45,643 bases of DNA from Rubrivivax sp. (GTDB taxonomy: Bacteria > Pseudomonadota > Gammaproteobacteria > Burkholderiales > Burkholderiaceae_C): NCBI GenBank assembly GCA_016789955.1, contig JAEUPB010000089.1, forward strand, positions 1 to 45,643, written 5' to 3'. Shown here piece by piece: positions 1-8,903 of the stretch; the first letter of the stretch is position 1; each line of letters starts with the position of its first letter. The notes beneath the pieces are model-generated. The model saw only the letters and a program-made list of their open reading frames with translations. It did not search any database and was not told the DNA's origin. The position numbers and the translations under genes are program-made.

Positions 1-1388
1 TGCTCGTAGCCGTGGAAGGCGGTGGCCGCGCCGTCGTACTCCAGCCCCTGCGCCATCTTGAACTTGGCCTTGGCGCGGGCCTGCTCGCGCTGGCGCTGCA
101 TGGCGGCGCTGAAGCCGGCCTCGTCCACCGTCAGGCCGCGCGCGCGGCAGACATCGGCGGTCTGGTCCAGCGGGAAGCCGAAGGTGTCGTGCAGCTTGTA
201 GGCGGTCTCGCCGTCCAGCAACTGCGTGCCGCCGGCCAAGGCGGATTCCAGGATCTCCATGCCGTTGGCGATGGTCTGGAAGAAGCGCTCCTCCTCGGCC
301 TTCAGCACCTCGGTGATGCGCAGCTTGTCGCGCCGCAGTTCGGGATAGGCCTCGCCCATCTCGTCGGCCAGCGGGGCCACCAGCTTGTGGAAGAAGGGCT
401 TGCGCGCGCCCAGCTTGTAGCCGTGGCGGATGGCGCGGCGCGCGATGCGGCGCAGCACGTAGCCGCGGCCCTCGTTGCCCGGGATCACCCCGTCGGCCAC
501 CGTGAAGGCGCAGGCGCGGATGTGGTCGGCGATGACCTTCAGGCTGGGCGTCTGCAGGTCGATGGCGCCGTCGCCGCCGACCGCGGCCACCGCCTCGCGC
601 GTGGCTGCGAGCAGGTGCGCGAACAGGTCGATCTCGTAGTTGCTGTGCACATGCTGCAGCACCGCCGCCAGCCGCTCCAGGCCCATGCCGGTGTCCACGC
701 TGGGCTTGGGCAGCCGGTGCATCGTGCCGTCTTCGGTGCGGTTGAACTGCATGAAGACGTTGTTCCAGATCTCGATGTAGCGGTCGCCGTCCTGCTCGGG
801 GCTGCCCGGCGGGCCGCCGGCCACCTCGGGGCCGTGGTCGTAGAAGATCTCGCTGCACGGGCCGCAGGGGCCGGTGTCGCCCATCATCCAGAAGTTGTCG
901 GACATGTAGCGGCCGCCCTTGTTGTCGCCGATGCGCACGATGCGCTCGGCAGGCAGGCCGATCACGTCCTTCCAGATGTCGTAGGCCTCGTCGTCCTCGG
1001 CATAGACGGTGGCCCAGAGCTTGTCCTTGGGCAGCTCGAAGTGCACCGTCAGCAGTTCCCACGCGTACGTCAGCGCGTCGCGCTTGAAGTAGTCGCCGAA
1101 GCTGAAGTTGCCCAGCATCTCGAAGAACGTGTGGTGGCGCGCGGTGTAGCCCACGTTGTCGAGGTCGTTGTGCTTGCCGCCGGCGCGGATGCACTTCTGG
1201 CTGGTGGCGGCTCGCGTGTACGGCCGCTTGTCGTAGCCGAGGAAGACGTCCTTGAACTGGTTCATCCCGGCGTTGGTGAACAGCAGCGTCGGGTCGTCGC
1301 CGGGCACCACCGGGCTGGAGGCGACGACGGCATGGCCCTTCGACGCGAAGAAGTTCAGGAACTTGGAACGGATGTCGGCGGCTTTCAT
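1..1388 (-). CDS. alaS: Alanyl-tRNA synthetase (N-terminal half, cut by window edge)
   Basis: Class II alanyl-tRNA synthetase, which charges tRNA-Ala in the cytoplasm. About 462 N-terminal residues are present; the family has about 870, so the editing and C-Ala domains lie outside the window. The start [14 protein letters not shown] is followed by family-typical stretches: [32 protein letters not shown] (motif 2 region), [24 protein letters not shown] and [12 protein letters not shown] (motif 3). The ATG overlaps the stop of the upstream PIN-toxin gene as ATGA, so the two are probably translated from one mRNA. Identification is certain. The linkage to a toxin-antitoxin pair is the odd feature. 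Confidence 0.97.
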   Translation of the reverse strand, partial: MKAADIRSKFLNFFASKGHAVVASSPVVPGDDPTLLFTNAGMNQFKDVFLGYDKRPYTRAATSQKCIRAGGKHNDLDNVGYTARHHTFFEMLGNFSFGDYFKRDALTYAWELLTVHFELPKDKLWATVYAEDDEAYDIWKDVIGLPAERIVRIGDNKGGRYMSDNFWMMGDTGPCGPCSEIFYDHGPEVAGGPPGSPEQDGDRYIEIWNNVFMQFNRTEDGTMHRLPKPSVDTGMGLERLAAVLQHVHSNYEIDLFAHLLAATREAVAAVGGDGAIDLQTPSLKVIADHIRACAFTVADGVIPGNEGRGYVLRRIARRAIRHGYKLGARKPFFHKLVAPLADEMGEAYPELRRDKLRITEVLKAEEERFFQTIANGMEILESALAGGTQLLDGETAYKLHDTFGFPLDQTADVCRARGLTVDEAGFSAAMQRQREQARAKAKFKMAQGLEYDGAATAFHGYE

Positions 1389-1843
1389 GGGGGGAGCAGG
1401 GTCGAGGGTTCGGGATACAGGCGCACGCCGGCGCGCGGCGCTGCGGCGATCATGTCGGAATCGAAGGTGGCCAGCGCGGCGCGGCGGCGCAGCGCCAGTT
1501 CGAGATACAGACTGTCGTAAGCGGAGAGGCCGTGCGCGCGCGCGGCGTCGAGGTTGCGAGGCACGTCCACCGGCTGTGCATCGACGGTGGGCGCCAGCGC
1601 CAGGATCGCCGCCAGCGCCTGCCCGATGCGCTCGGGCGCCACGGTGGCGCGGCGCTCGGCCTGCACCAGCGCGTTGGCCACCTCGGCGTTCCACAGCGCC
1701 GGCACGATCAGCTCGCAGTCGCGCAGCGCCGCCAGCCCCGCGGCGCTCGGCCGCGGCGCGCCGGTGTGCAGCACGTAGCGCAGCACGAATGAGGCGTCCA
1801 GCACGACGGCGTCGGGCGGCGCGGAGGCGGAGCCGGTCTTCAC
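1385..1843 (-). CDS. vapC: PIN-domain toxin, VapC-like
   Basis: A 152-residue PIN-fold ribonuclease-like protein. The acidic residues expected for Mg2+ binding are visible: D16 in VVLDASF, E54 in [10 protein letters not shown]110 in [11 protein letters not shown], and D128/D130 in TFDSD. VapC toxins are known to cleave tRNA or rRNA; the target here is unknown. The start overlaps the end of the upstream antitoxin gene by 4 nt, and the stop overlaps the alaS ATG by 4 nt, giving a vapB-vapC-alaS chain. The N-terminal extension before D16 is slightly long and a later start is possible. Family assignment is firm; activity is inferred. Confidence 0.88.
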   Translation of the reverse strand: MKTGSASAPPDAVVLDASFVLRYVLHTGAPRPSAAGLAALRDCELIVPALWNAEVANALVQAERRATVAPERIGQALAAILALAPTVDAQPVDVPRNLDAARAHGLSAYDSLYLELALRRRAALATFDSDMIAAAPRAGVRLYPEPSTLLPP

Positions 1844-2085
1844 ACCCGCCCCTGGCGGACGAGGTCCTGCACGGTCACGCCGTCGAGCGCGATCGGCTCG
1901 AAGGCCTGCAGCGCCGCCAGCGCGCGTTCGCGCTGCGACGTCCGGCCCTTCGCGGGGCGCCGCACCGGCACCAGCTTGGCCACCGGCTTGTTGTGGCGCG
2001 TGATCACGACCTCCTCGCCGCGCTCGGCGCGCGCGACGAGTTCGGAGAGGTGCGTCTTCGCGTCGAACAGGCCGTAGGCTTCCAT
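1840..2085 (-). CDS. vapB: Antitoxin, Phd/YefM-type
   Basis: An 81-residue protein starting [17 protein letters not shown] and containing [19 protein letters not shown], the typical Phd/YefM N-terminal DNA-binding fold. The C-terminal part (residues 50-81) should wrap the partner toxin. It lies directly upstream of the PIN toxin gene with a 4-nt overlap. A perfect inverted repeat at 2103-2117, just ahead of the start, is a plausible autoregulatory operator. Antitoxins of this fold paired with PIN toxins are common in proteobacteria. Confidence is high for the family; the exact pairing is inferred from adjacency. Confidence 0.88.
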   Translation of the reverse strand: MEAYGLFDAKTHLSELVARAERGEEVVITRHNKPVAKLVPVRRPAKGRTSQRERALAALQAFEPIALDGVTVQDLVRQGRV

Positions 2086-2102
2086 GGGGGCGCGGGCACG
2101 AT

Positions 2103-2117
2103 TGGTTGAATCAACCA
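2103..2117 (-). promoter_or_regulatory. Putative TA autoregulation operator (7+1+7 inverted repeat) with upstream -10
   Basis: TGGTTGA, one base, then TCAACCA form a perfect 7-bp inverted repeat 18 nt upstream of the antitoxin ATG. On the minus strand a TACAAT -10-like box (2124-2119) sits immediately upstream of it. The repeat would therefore lie at the transcription start, where a Phd/YefM-toxin complex normally represses. No convincing -35 is seen. Confidence 0.5.
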
Positions 2118-2196
2118 GATTGTAGCGGAGCTCCGCGGCGCGGTCCGGCGTCGCCGGGTTGGAGTAAGGTCACACCCTTCGAATTCAGGAGCGCAC

Positions 2197-3378
2197 ATGG
2201 CCAGCCACGCCGCCTTCCACTGGGACGACCCCTTCCTGCTCGAGCAGCAGCTCACCGACGACGAGCGCCTGGTGCGCGACAGCGCCCGCGCCTACTGCCA
2301 GGACCGGCTGCTGCCCCGCGTGCTGGAGGCCTTCCGCCACGAGAAGACCGACGCGGCCATCTTCCGCGAGATGGGCGAGCTGGGCCTGCTGGGTGCCACC
2401 ATCCCCGAGGCCTACGGCGGCGCCGGCCTGAACTACGTCTGCTACGGCCTGGTGGCGCGCGAAGTGGAGCGCGTGGACTCCGGCTACCGCTCGATGATGA
2501 GCGTGCAGAGCTCGCTGGTGATGGTGCCGATCAACGAGTTCGGCACCGAGGCGCAGAAGCAGAAGTACCTGCCGAAACTGGCCCGCGGCGAGTGGATCGG
2601 CTGCTTCGGCCTCACCGAGCCCAACCACGGCTCCGACCCCGGCAGCATGGTCACGCGCGCACGCAAGGTCGACGGCGGCTACGCGGTCAGCGGCGCCAAG
2701 ATGTGGATCACCAACAGCCCGATCGCCGACGTCTTCGTCGTCTGGGCCAAGGACGACGGCGGGCAGATCCGCGGCTACATCCTCGAGAAGGGCATGAAGG
2801 GGCTGAGCGCCCCGGCCGTGCACGGCAAGGTGGGCCTGCGCGCGTCGATCACCGGCGAGATCGTGATGGACGAGGTTTTCGTGCCCGAGGAGAACGCCTT
2901 CCCCGAGGTGCGCGGCCTCAAGGGCCCGTTCACCTGCCTGAACAGCGCCCGCTACGGCATCGCCTGGGGCGCGCTGGGTGCGGCGGAAGACTGCTTCCAC
3001 CGCGCGCGCCAGTACGTACTGGACCGCAAGCAGTTCGGTCGCCCGCTGGCGGCCAACCAGCTGGTGCAGAAGAAGATGGCCGACATGCTCACCGAGATCA
3101 GCCTCGGGCTGCAGGGCTGCCTTCAGCTAGGTCGCATGAAGGACGCAGGCACGGCCTCGGTGGAGGTCACCTCCATCGTCAAGCGCAACAGCTGCGGCAA
3201 GGCGCTGGACATCGCCCGCATGGCCCGCGACATGATGGGCGGCAACGGCATCAGCGACGAGTTCGGCGTGGCGCGCCACCTCGTGAACCTGGAGGTGGTG
3301 AACACCTACGAGGGCACGCACGACATCCACGCGCTGATCCTCGGCCGCGCGATCACCGGCATCGCGGCATTCCAGTGA
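2197..3378 (+). CDS. gcdH: Glutaryl-CoA dehydrogenase
   Basis: A 393-residue acyl-CoA dehydrogenase family flavoenzyme that oxidises and decarboxylates glutaryl-CoA to crotonyl-CoA in lysine, tryptophan and glutarate breakdown. Sequence marks: [17 protein letters not shown] (FAD/substrate loop), [51 protein letters not shown], and [20 protein letters not shown] with the catalytic base E372. Length and C-terminal signature match GcdH rather than short-chain acyl-CoA dehydrogenases. An AGGAG ribosome site lies about 5 nt before the ATG. The stop overlaps the GTG of the CoA-transferase gene by 4 nt. Confidence is high. Confidence 0.94.
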   Translation: MASHAAFHWDDPFLLEQQLTDDERLVRDSARAYCQDRLLPRVLEAFRHEKTDAAIFREMGELGLLGATIPEAYGGAGLNYVCYGLVAREVERVDSGYRSMMSVQSSLVMVPINEFGTEAQKQKYLPKLARGEWIGCFGLTEPNHGSDPGSMVTRARKVDGGYAVSGAKMWITNSPIADVFVVWAKDDGGQIRGYILEKGMKGLSAPAVHGKVGLRASITGEIVMDEVFVPEENAFPEVRGLKGPFTCLNSARYGIAWGALGAAEDCFHRARQYVLDRKQFGRPLAANQLVQKKMADMLTEISLGLQGCLQLGRMKDAGTASVEVTSIVKRNSCGKALDIARMARDMMGGNGISDEFGVARHLVNLEVVNTYEGTHDIHALILGRAITGIAAFQ

Positions 3379-4568
3379 CGACGAGCACCGGTCCGCGGCC
3401 GCTGGCCGGCGTGCGCGTGCTCGATCTCTCGCGCGTGCTCGCCGGCCCCTGGGCCGGCCAGCTGCTGGCCGACTACGGCGCCGACGTGCTGAAGGTCGAG
3501 CGCCCCGAGGCCGGCGACGACACGCGCGGCTGGGGCCCGCCGTGGTTCGGCGACCCTGCCGAGCGCATGGCGGCGTACTACGTCAGCACCAACCGCGGCA
3601 AGCGCTCGGTGGCGATCGACATCGCCAGCACCGCCGGCGCGGCGATGGTGCGCGGGCTGGCGCGCGAGGCCGACGTGCTGCTGGAGAACTACAAGGTCGG
3701 CCAGCTCGCCAAGTACGGGCTGGACGTGCACAGCCTGCACGCGATCAACCCCGGGCTCGTCTACTGCTCGATCACCGGCTACGGCCAGGACGGCCCGTAC
3801 GCGCACGCGGCCGGCTACGACTTCGCGATCCAGGCCACCGGCGGGCTGATGAGCGTGACCGGCGAGAAGGACGGCACGCCCGGCAGCGAGCCGCAGAAGG
3901 TGGGCGTGGCGGTGGCCGACCTGATGACCGGCCTGTACTCGGTGACGGCGATCCTCGCCGCGCTGCACGAGCGCCACCGCACCGGCCGCGGGCGCCACAT
4001 CGACGCCGCGCTGCTCGACGTGCAGGTGGCGATGCTCGCCAACCAGGCCAGCAACTACCTGATCGGCGGCAAGACGCCCAAGCGCATGGGCAACGCGCAC
4101 GTCAACATCGTGCCGTACCAGGTGTTCGCCACCGCCGACGGCCACATCGTGCTGGCGGTCGGCAACGACGCGCAGTTCGAGCGCTACTGCACGCTGGCAG
4201 GCCGGCCCGAGGTCGCGCGCGACCCGCGCTACCGGCACAACGCCGGCCGCGTCGAGCGGCGCGCCGAGCTGGTGCCGGTGCTGGCCGCCTGGATGCTCGA
4301 GAAGACCACCGCGCAGTGGATCGCGCTGCTGGAGCCGAACGCGGTGCCGTGCGCGCCGATCCTCGAGCTGCCCGGCGTGTTCGCGCACCCGCAGGTGGTG
4401 CACCGCGGGCTGCAGGTGACGGCGCTCGACGGGCTCGGCCGCCCGGTGCCGATGGTGGCCAACCCGATGCGCTTCGACGGCCAGCGGCCGTGGTCGCCCA
4501 CGCCGCCGCCGCAGCTCGACGACGACGGCGACGACGTGCGCGCCGGCCGGGCCTGGCACCCGAGATAG
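3375..4568 (+). CDS. Family III CoA-transferase (CaiB/BaiF), probable glutarate CoA-transferase
   Basis: A 397-residue formyl-CoA-transferase-fold enzyme. The N-terminus [20 protein letters not shown] and [16 protein letters not shown] are typical, and the catalytic Asp is D149 in [16 protein letters not shown]. The enzyme would move CoA from a donor such as succinyl-CoA to a free acid. Because it overlaps gcdH by GTGA and is followed by a semialdehyde dehydrogenase, glutarate is the most likely acceptor, as in SugCT-type enzymes; this substrate is inferred from context. The GTG start is chosen because it gives the conserved N-terminus and the 4-nt coupling. Confidence 0.88.
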   Translation: MTTSTGPRPLAGVRVLDLSRVLAGPWAGQLLADYGADVLKVERPEAGDDTRGWGPPWFGDPAERMAAYYVSTNRGKRSVAIDIASTAGAAMVRGLAREADVLLENYKVGQLAKYGLDVHSLHAINPGLVYCSITGYGQDGPYAHAAGYDFAIQATGGLMSVTGEKDGTPGSEPQKVGVAVADLMTGLYSVTAILAALHERHRTGRGRHIDAALLDVQVAMLANQASNYLIGGKTPKRMGNAHVNIVPYQVFATADGHIVLAVGNDAQFERYCTLAGRPEVARDPRYRHNAGRVERRAELVPVLAAWMLEKTTAQWIALLEPNAVPCAPILELPGVFAHPQVVHRGLQVTALDGLGRPVPMVANPMRFDGQRPWSPTPPPQLDDDGDDVRAGRAWHPR

Positions 4569-4580
4569 GAGACCGTTTCG

Positions 4581-6059
4581 ATGGACATGAAGAACTCGCC
4601 GCTGTCGCTGCTCGCCGATGCAGGTCTGCTGAGGACCGACGCGCTGGTGGGCGGCGAGTGGGTGGGCGCCGACGCCCGTTTCGACGTGATGGACCCCGCC
4701 ACCGGCCTGAAGCTCGTCGACGTGGCCGCCGGCGGCGCCGCGATGGCGCAGACCGCCATCGCCGCCGCGCACAAGGCGCTGCCGGCGTGGCGCAACCGCA
4801 CCGCCAAGGAGCGCCACGCGGTGCTGATGCGCTGGTACCAGCTCCTGCACCAGCATGCCGACGACCTCGCCCGCATCATGACCGCCGAGCAGGGCAAGCC
4901 GCTGGCCGAGGCCAAGGGCGAGGTGACCTACGGCGCCAGCTTCATCGAGTGGTTCGCCGAGGAGGGCCGGCGCGTCTACGGAGAGACCATCCCGACCACC
5001 GACGCGAACAAGCGCTACCTGGTGCTGAAGCAGCCGGCCGGCGTCTGCGCGGCGATCACGCCGTGGAACTTCCCGATCGCGATGATCACGCGCAAGGTGG
5101 CGCCCGCGCTGGCCGCCGGCTGCACGGTCGTGATCAAGCCGGCCGAGGCCACGCCGCTGTCGGCGCTGGCGGTGGCCGAGCTCGCGCAGCGCGCCGGCAT
5201 GCCGGCCGGCGTGCTGAACGTCGTCACCGCCGACGCCGCCGGCTCGATCGAGGTCGGCCGCGTGCTGTGCGCGAGCGACGTGGTGGCGCACCTGTCGTTC
5301 ACCGGCAGCACCGAGGTCGGACGCATCCTGGCCGCGCAATGCGCGCCGACGGTGAAGAAGCTGTCGCTGGAGCTCGGGGGCAACGCACCCTTCATCGTCT
5401 TCGACGACGCCGACCTCGACAGCGCCGTCGAAGGCGCGCTGGCCAGCAAGTACCGCAACGCCGGCCAGACCTGCGTGTGCGCCAACCGCTTCTACGCGCA
5501 GGACGGCATCTACGAGGCCTTCGTCGCGAAGCTGGCGGAGAAGTCGCGGACGCTGAAGGTGGGCAACGGCTTCGAGCCCGGCGTGCAGATCGGCCCGCTG
5601 ATCGACGCGCAGGCGATGGACAAGGTGCTGCGCCACCTGGCCGACGCCAAGGGCCGCGGCGCGCGCCTGCTGTGCGGCGGGGAGCCGGTGGGCGCCCGCC
5701 ATTTCGCGCCCACCGTGCTGGCCGACGCCACGCCGCAGATGCTGTGCGCGCGTGAGGAGACTTTCGGTCCGCTGGCGCCGGTGTTCCGCTTCCACACCGA
5801 GGCCGAGGCCATCGCGCTGGCCAACGCCACCGAGTTCGGCCTGGCGAGCTACTTCTACACGCGCGACATCGGCCGCATCTTCCGCGTCGGCGAGGCGCTG
5901 GAGTACGGCATCGTCGGCGTCAACACGGGCCTCGTGTCCACCACCGAGGTGCCGTTCGGCGGCGTGAAGCAGTCGGGCATCGGCCGCGAGGGCTCGCGCC
6001 ACGGGCTGGACGAGTACCTCGAGGTGAAGTACCTCTGCCTGGGGGACATCCAGAAGTAG
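4581..6059 (+). CDS. gabD: NAD(P)-dependent succinate/glutarate semialdehyde dehydrogenase
   Basis: A 492-residue aldehyde dehydrogenase. Visible motifs: TPWNFPIAMITRK, FTGSTEVGR (Rossmann GxxxxG), LELGGNAPF with general base E264, and NAGQTCVCANR with nucleophile C298. The sequence falls in the GabD/DavD subgroup by its MTAEQGKPLAEAKGE and NEGLVSTTEVPFGG-like segments. It starts 12 nt after the CoA-transferase stop with a GGAGA ribosome site. In this operon it would produce glutarate from glutarate semialdehyde (5-aminovalerate route of lysine catabolism), feeding the CoA-transferase and GcdH. Succinate semialdehyde is an equally possible substrate. Confidence 0.9.
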   Translation: MDMKNSPLSLLADAGLLRTDALVGGEWVGADARFDVMDPATGLKLVDVAAGGAAMAQTAIAAAHKALPAWRNRTAKERHAVLMRWYQLLHQHADDLARIMTAEQGKPLAEAKGEVTYGASFIEWFAEEGRRVYGETIPTTDANKRYLVLKQPAGVCAAITPWNFPIAMITRKVAPALAAGCTVVIKPAEATPLSALAVAELAQRAGMPAGVLNVVTADAAGSIEVGRVLCASDVVAHLSFTGSTEVGRILAAQCAPTVKKLSLELGGNAPFIVFDDADLDSAVEGALASKYRNAGQTCVCANRFYAQDGIYEAFVAKLAEKSRTLKVGNGFEPGVQIGPLIDAQAMDKVLRHLADAKGRGARLLCGGEPVGARHFAPTVLADATPQMLCAREETFGPLAPVFRFHTEAEAIALANATEFGLASYFYTRDIGRIFRVGEALEYGIVGVNTGLVSTTEVPFGGVKQSGIGREGSRHGLDEYLEVKYLCLGDIQK

Positions 6060-6083
6060 CCGAGAGGCGGCCCGCGGTCGGCG

Positions 6084-6983
6084 CTATTCGTCGTTGGCGG
6101 CCGCCCGCGGCCCGCGGTCGGCCGCATGGGCCACGCCGGCGCTGCCCTGCGTGGCCATCGACGCCGCCTGGCCCAGCGCGCGGCGCAGCAGTGATTCGGC
6201 ATCCTGCGCCTGGCTCGGGAATGCCGCCAGCCCGGCCGTGACGCGCACCGAGCAATCGCGCCCGGCCACCGAGAACGGCTGCGCCAGCGCCTGCGCGAGC
6301 TTGGCGGCCACGCGCACGCCGTCCTCGGGGTCTTCGATCCAGGCCAGCAGCACGGCGAAGGTGTCGGCGCCCAGCGACGCCACCACGTCGCTGGCGCGCA
6401 GACCCGCGCGCAAACGCACCGCCACCTTGCGCTTGAGCACGTTGGTCGATTCGGTGCCGAGGATCTCGGCCATCGCCGTGAGCCCCTCGACGCGCAGCAC
6501 GATCAGCGCCATCGGCGCCGGCTCGCGCGCGCGCAACGCCACGAGGTGCGTGACGTGTTCCAGCAGTTGCATGTGGTTGGGCAACCCGGTGGACAGATCG
6601 GTGGCGTAGGCCTTGCGCGCGGCCTTCTCGAGGCCCTTGCGCTCGATGGCCAGCCGCAGCACGCGTGCCAGCGCCGGCGCGTCGCCCGGCGGCACCACGT
6701 CCTGCACGCCCATCTGCAGCAGCCGCACGGCCAGCGCTACGTCGGGCTCGGGCGTCAGCAGCACCACGGCGGCGTCGAGCACCGCGTGCGAGAGGGCCGG
6801 CCACGCCAGCAGGGGCGACGGGTCCTTCAGCTCGATGAGCACCGCGTCGTGCGGCTGCACGCGCAACTGCTCGGCGGCCTCGGCCAGCGTCGGGCAGTGC
6901 TGCACGACGAACGGCCCGTAGGCCGACCCCCACAGCTCCGGCGGCTGCACCGTGATCGCCAGGACGTGGAACGGCTCGGACAT
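6084..6983 (-). CDS. Degenerate GGDEF protein with pseudo-receiver domain
   Basis: A 299-residue protein. Residues 1-110 resemble a response-regulator receiver, but the phosphorylation Asp position reads Glu (VLIELKDP) and the acidic pocket near the N-terminus is missing. Residues 125-285 form a GGDEF domain, with DLSTGLPN at its start. The signature loop reads GADTF at 205-209 instead of GGDEF, so diguanylate cyclase activity is unlikely. It may be a sensor or a structural partner. It is convergent to gabD with only 24 nt between stops, and a 15-bp direct repeat (cggcccgcggtcggc) occurs on both sides of its stop. Family assignment is good; function is unknown. Confidence 0.8.
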   Translation of the reverse strand: MSEPFHVLAITVQPPELWGSAYGPFVVQHCPTLAEAAEQLRVQPHDAVLIELKDPSPLLAWPALSHAVLDAAVVLLTPEPDVALAVRLLQMGVQDVVPPGDAPALARVLRLAIERKGLEKAARKAYATDLSTGLPNHMQLLEHVTHLVALRAREPAPMALIVLRVEGLTAMAEILGTESTNVLKRKVAVRLRAGLRASDVVASLGADTFAVLLAWIEDPEDGVRVAAKLAQALAQPFSVAGRDCSVRVTAGLAAFPSQAQDAESLLRRALGQAASMATQGSAGVAHAADRGPRAAANDE

Positions 6984-7115
6984 CTAGGTACTCCCCAGCC
7001 GCATGATGAACCGCGGGCCCCGGCACCCGTCCCCGGGGCAGCCCTGATGACGCCCTGCGATTCGGGGGATTGCCGAGCGGGCGGGACGCCCGACCGTACG
7101 GCACCCCGGAAAGCG

Positions 7116-7140
7116 AACCGGCCCCACGCGGGGGCCGGTT
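7116..7140 (-). terminator. Terminator downstream of tRNA-Gly
   Basis: A perfect 10-bp stem (aaccggcccc / ggggccggtt) with a 5-nt loop, 8 nt beyond the CCA end of the tRNA-Gly gene on the minus strand. It is followed by a modest T-rich stretch (ttcgctttcc). Its position and symmetry fit an intrinsic terminator. Confidence 0.7.
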
Positions 7141-7148
7141 TCGGAAGC

Positions 7149-7222
7149 TGGAGCGGGTGAAGGGAATCGAACCCTCGTCTAAAGCTTGGGAAGCTGCCGT
7201 TCTGCCATTGAACTACACCCGC
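7149..7222 (-). tRNA. tRNA-Gly (anticodon CCC)
   Basis: A 74-nt gene including an encoded CCA. The acceptor stem GCGGGTG pairs with CACCCGC, the D-arm is GTTCAATGGCAGAAC, the anticodon loop TTCCCAA gives CCC, and the T-arm is GAGGGTTCGATTCCCTT. The anticodon stem (GCAGC / GCTTT) contains one C-U mismatch and a G-U pair. The codon read is GGG. A TACACT -10-like box is at 7239-7234. Confidence 0.95.
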
Positions 7223-7344
7223 GCTGGGCCAAAAGTGTACGCGAACGGGTGCAGCGGCATGCGGGCTTCCCCTAGCCGCCCGGCGTCGTGGCGCGCGTCT
7301 ACAGTGCCCCTCCGTTCGAGCCACCCCCTGAGGATCCGGAGACC

Positions 7345-8313
7345 ATGTCGACCACCCGCCGCCTGCTGCTGGCCTGCGCCGCCCTGCTGCCCCTCGCCGC
7401 CGCCGCACAGACCGCCATGAAGATCAGCATCTCGATCGCCCAGAACTCGCACCAGGGCGTCGCGATCGACACCTTCGCCAAGGAGGTGGAGCGGCGCACG
7501 AGCGGGCGCATCAAGGTGCAGCCGTTCTATTCGGGCTCGCTGGGCGGTGAGCGCGAGTCGATCGAGGCGGTGCAGCTCGGCACGCAGGAGCTGACCTTCA
7601 CCTCCACCGGGCCCGTGCCGAATTTCGTGCCCGAGGCGCGTATCCTCGACATCCCGTTCCTGTTCCGCGACAAGGCCCACGCGCGCATGGTGCTCGACGG
7701 CCCGATCGGGCAGGACATGCTCAAGGCCTTCGAGCCCAAGGGCTTCAAGGCGCTCGGCTGGGCCGAGAACGGCATCCGCCACATGACCAACTCCAAGCGC
7801 GCCGTCAACGCCCCCGAGGACCTGAAGGGCCTGAAGATGCGCACGATGGAGAACCCCGTGCACGTGGCCGCTTACAAGGGCTTCGGCATCATCACCACGC
7901 CGATGGCCTTCCCCGAGGTGTTCACGGCGCTGCAGCAGGGCACGGTCGACGGGCAGGAGAACCCGCTGTCGGTGATCATGGCCGCGAAGTTCGAGCAGGT
8001 GCAGAAGCACCTGTCGCTGACCGGGCACGTCTACAGCCCGGCGATCTGGCTGATGAACAAGGCCACGTTCGACAAGCTCGCGCCGGCCGACCAGAAGATC
8101 TTCCTCGAGGCCGCCGCCGCGGGCACCAAGGCCAACCGCGCGCGCGTCGACGAGGACGACGCCAAGGGCGTGGCCGAGCTGCGCAGCAAGGGCATGCAGG
8201 TGGTCGACAACGTCGACAAGGCGCGCTTCCAGGCCGCGCTGACCCCGGTCTACGCCGAGTTCGAGAAGCAGTTCGGCAAGGCGAACATCGACCGCATCCG
8301 CAACGCACGCTGA
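7345..8313 (+). CDS. dctP: TRAP transporter substrate-binding protein
   Basis: A 322-residue periplasmic DctP-family receptor. The signal peptide is MSTTRRLLLACAALLPLAAAAQ with cleavage after AAA or AQ. Family marks include FAKEVERRTSGRIKVQPFYSGSLGGERE, LDIPFLFRDKAHA, GWAENGIRHMTNSKR, and the signature region MENPVHVAAYKGFGIITTPMAFPEVFTALQQGTVDGQENP. It binds organic acids and delivers them to the DctQM membrane complex encoded immediately downstream. The ATG at 7345 is preferred because it gives a clean signal peptide and has GGAGA 5 nt upstream; an upstream in-frame GTG-type start would add tRNA-proximal sequence. The substrate is unknown. Confidence 0.93.
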   Translation: MSTTRRLLLACAALLPLAAAAQTAMKISISIAQNSHQGVAIDTFAKEVERRTSGRIKVQPFYSGSLGGERESIEAVQLGTQELTFTSTGPVPNFVPEARILDIPFLFRDKAHARMVLDGPIGQDMLKAFEPKGFKALGWAENGIRHMTNSKRAVNAPEDLKGLKMRTMENPVHVAAYKGFGIITTPMAFPEVFTALQQGTVDGQENPLSVIMAAKFEQVQKHLSLTGHVYSPAIWLMNKATFDKLAPADQKIFLEAAAAGTKANRARVDEDDAKGVAELRSKGMQVVDNVDKARFQAALTPVYAEFEKQFGKANIDRIRNAR

Positions 8314-8338
8314 GCACGCCGACGACAGGCACGCGCCG

Positions 8339-8833
8339 GTGCGCGAGATCCTGCTGCGCACCGAGCGCGTGACCACCGGGCTGGCCACGGCGCTGGCCTG
8401 CCTGATGATGGCGGTGGCCGCGAGCCTGGGCCTGTGGCAGATCGTCACGCGCTTCGTCATCGAGCGCCCGGCCGAGTGGACCGAGGTGCTGATCCGCTTC
8501 AGCCTGATCTGGATGGTGTTCCTCGGCATCCCGCTGGCCTTCCGCATCGGCGCGATGGTCAGCGTGGACGTGCTGTACCGCTGGGCCGGCCCGCGCATGA
8601 AGCGCGTGCTCGACACGCTGGTGGCGCTGGCCGCGCTGCTGCTGCTGGCGGTGATCGTGATCGTCGGCTGGGACTACGCGCTGCGCGGGCGCGTGCAGAC
8701 GGTCATCGGGCTGGAGGACGTGTCGATGTTCTGGGCCTACCTGGCGCTGCCGGTGGGCGGCGTGTTCGCCGCGGTGGCGGTGGTGGGCAACTGGCTCGAT
8801 CCGCAGCGGCTGGAGCTGGAGAACGCGCAGTGA
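8339..8833 (+). CDS. dctQ: TRAP transporter small permease
   Basis: A 164-residue integral membrane protein of the DctQ family with four hydrophobic segments (about residues 15-37, 50-70, 88-110, 130-150). Typical motifs are ERPAEWTEVLIRFSLIWMVFLG and FRIGAMVSVDVLY. It forms the small subunit beside DctM in a sodium-coupled organic acid importer. The GTG start is required to include the first membrane segment. It lies 25 nt after dctP and 70 nt before dctM; that spacer holds a GC-rich folded repeat. Confidence 0.9.
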   Translation: MREILLRTERVTTGLATALACLMMAVAASLGLWQIVTRFVIERPAEWTEVLIRFSLIWMVFLGIPLAFRIGAMVSVDVLYRWAGPRMKRVLDTLVALAALLLLAVIVIVGWDYALRGRVQTVIGLEDVSMFWAYLALPVGGVFAAVAVVGNWLDPQRLELENAQ

Positions 8834-8854
8834 GCGCCGCCCGGCCGTTCCGAA

Positions 8855-8903
8855 GGCGCTCACTCCCCCTCGGGGGGGCGGGCCGCTGGCCCTGGGGGGC
8901 GCC
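8855..8903 (+). repeat. GC-rich folded spacer element before dctM
   Basis: Within the 70-nt dctQ-dctM gap, CCCCC-TC-GGGGG (8865-8876) forms a compact hairpin. GGCGC (8855-8859) can pair with GCGCC (8899-8903), which touches the dctM start. The G-run ahead of the ATG is the only ribosome-site candidate, so folding could limit dctM translation. I believe similar C5/G6 intergenic elements recur in Burkholderiales genomes, but that needs a search. Confidence 0.45.

Noticed and set aside
3306-6002. 898-codon minus-strand open frame opposite the glutarate operon
   Set aside because: It is composition-driven (Arg, Ala, His repeats) and lies across three well-supported plus-strand genes.
7070-7420. 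Plus-strand ORF with VKGIEPSSKAWEAAVLPLNYTR
   Set aside because: This is the translation of the reverse complement of the tRNA-Gly gene, a well-known artefact in annotation.
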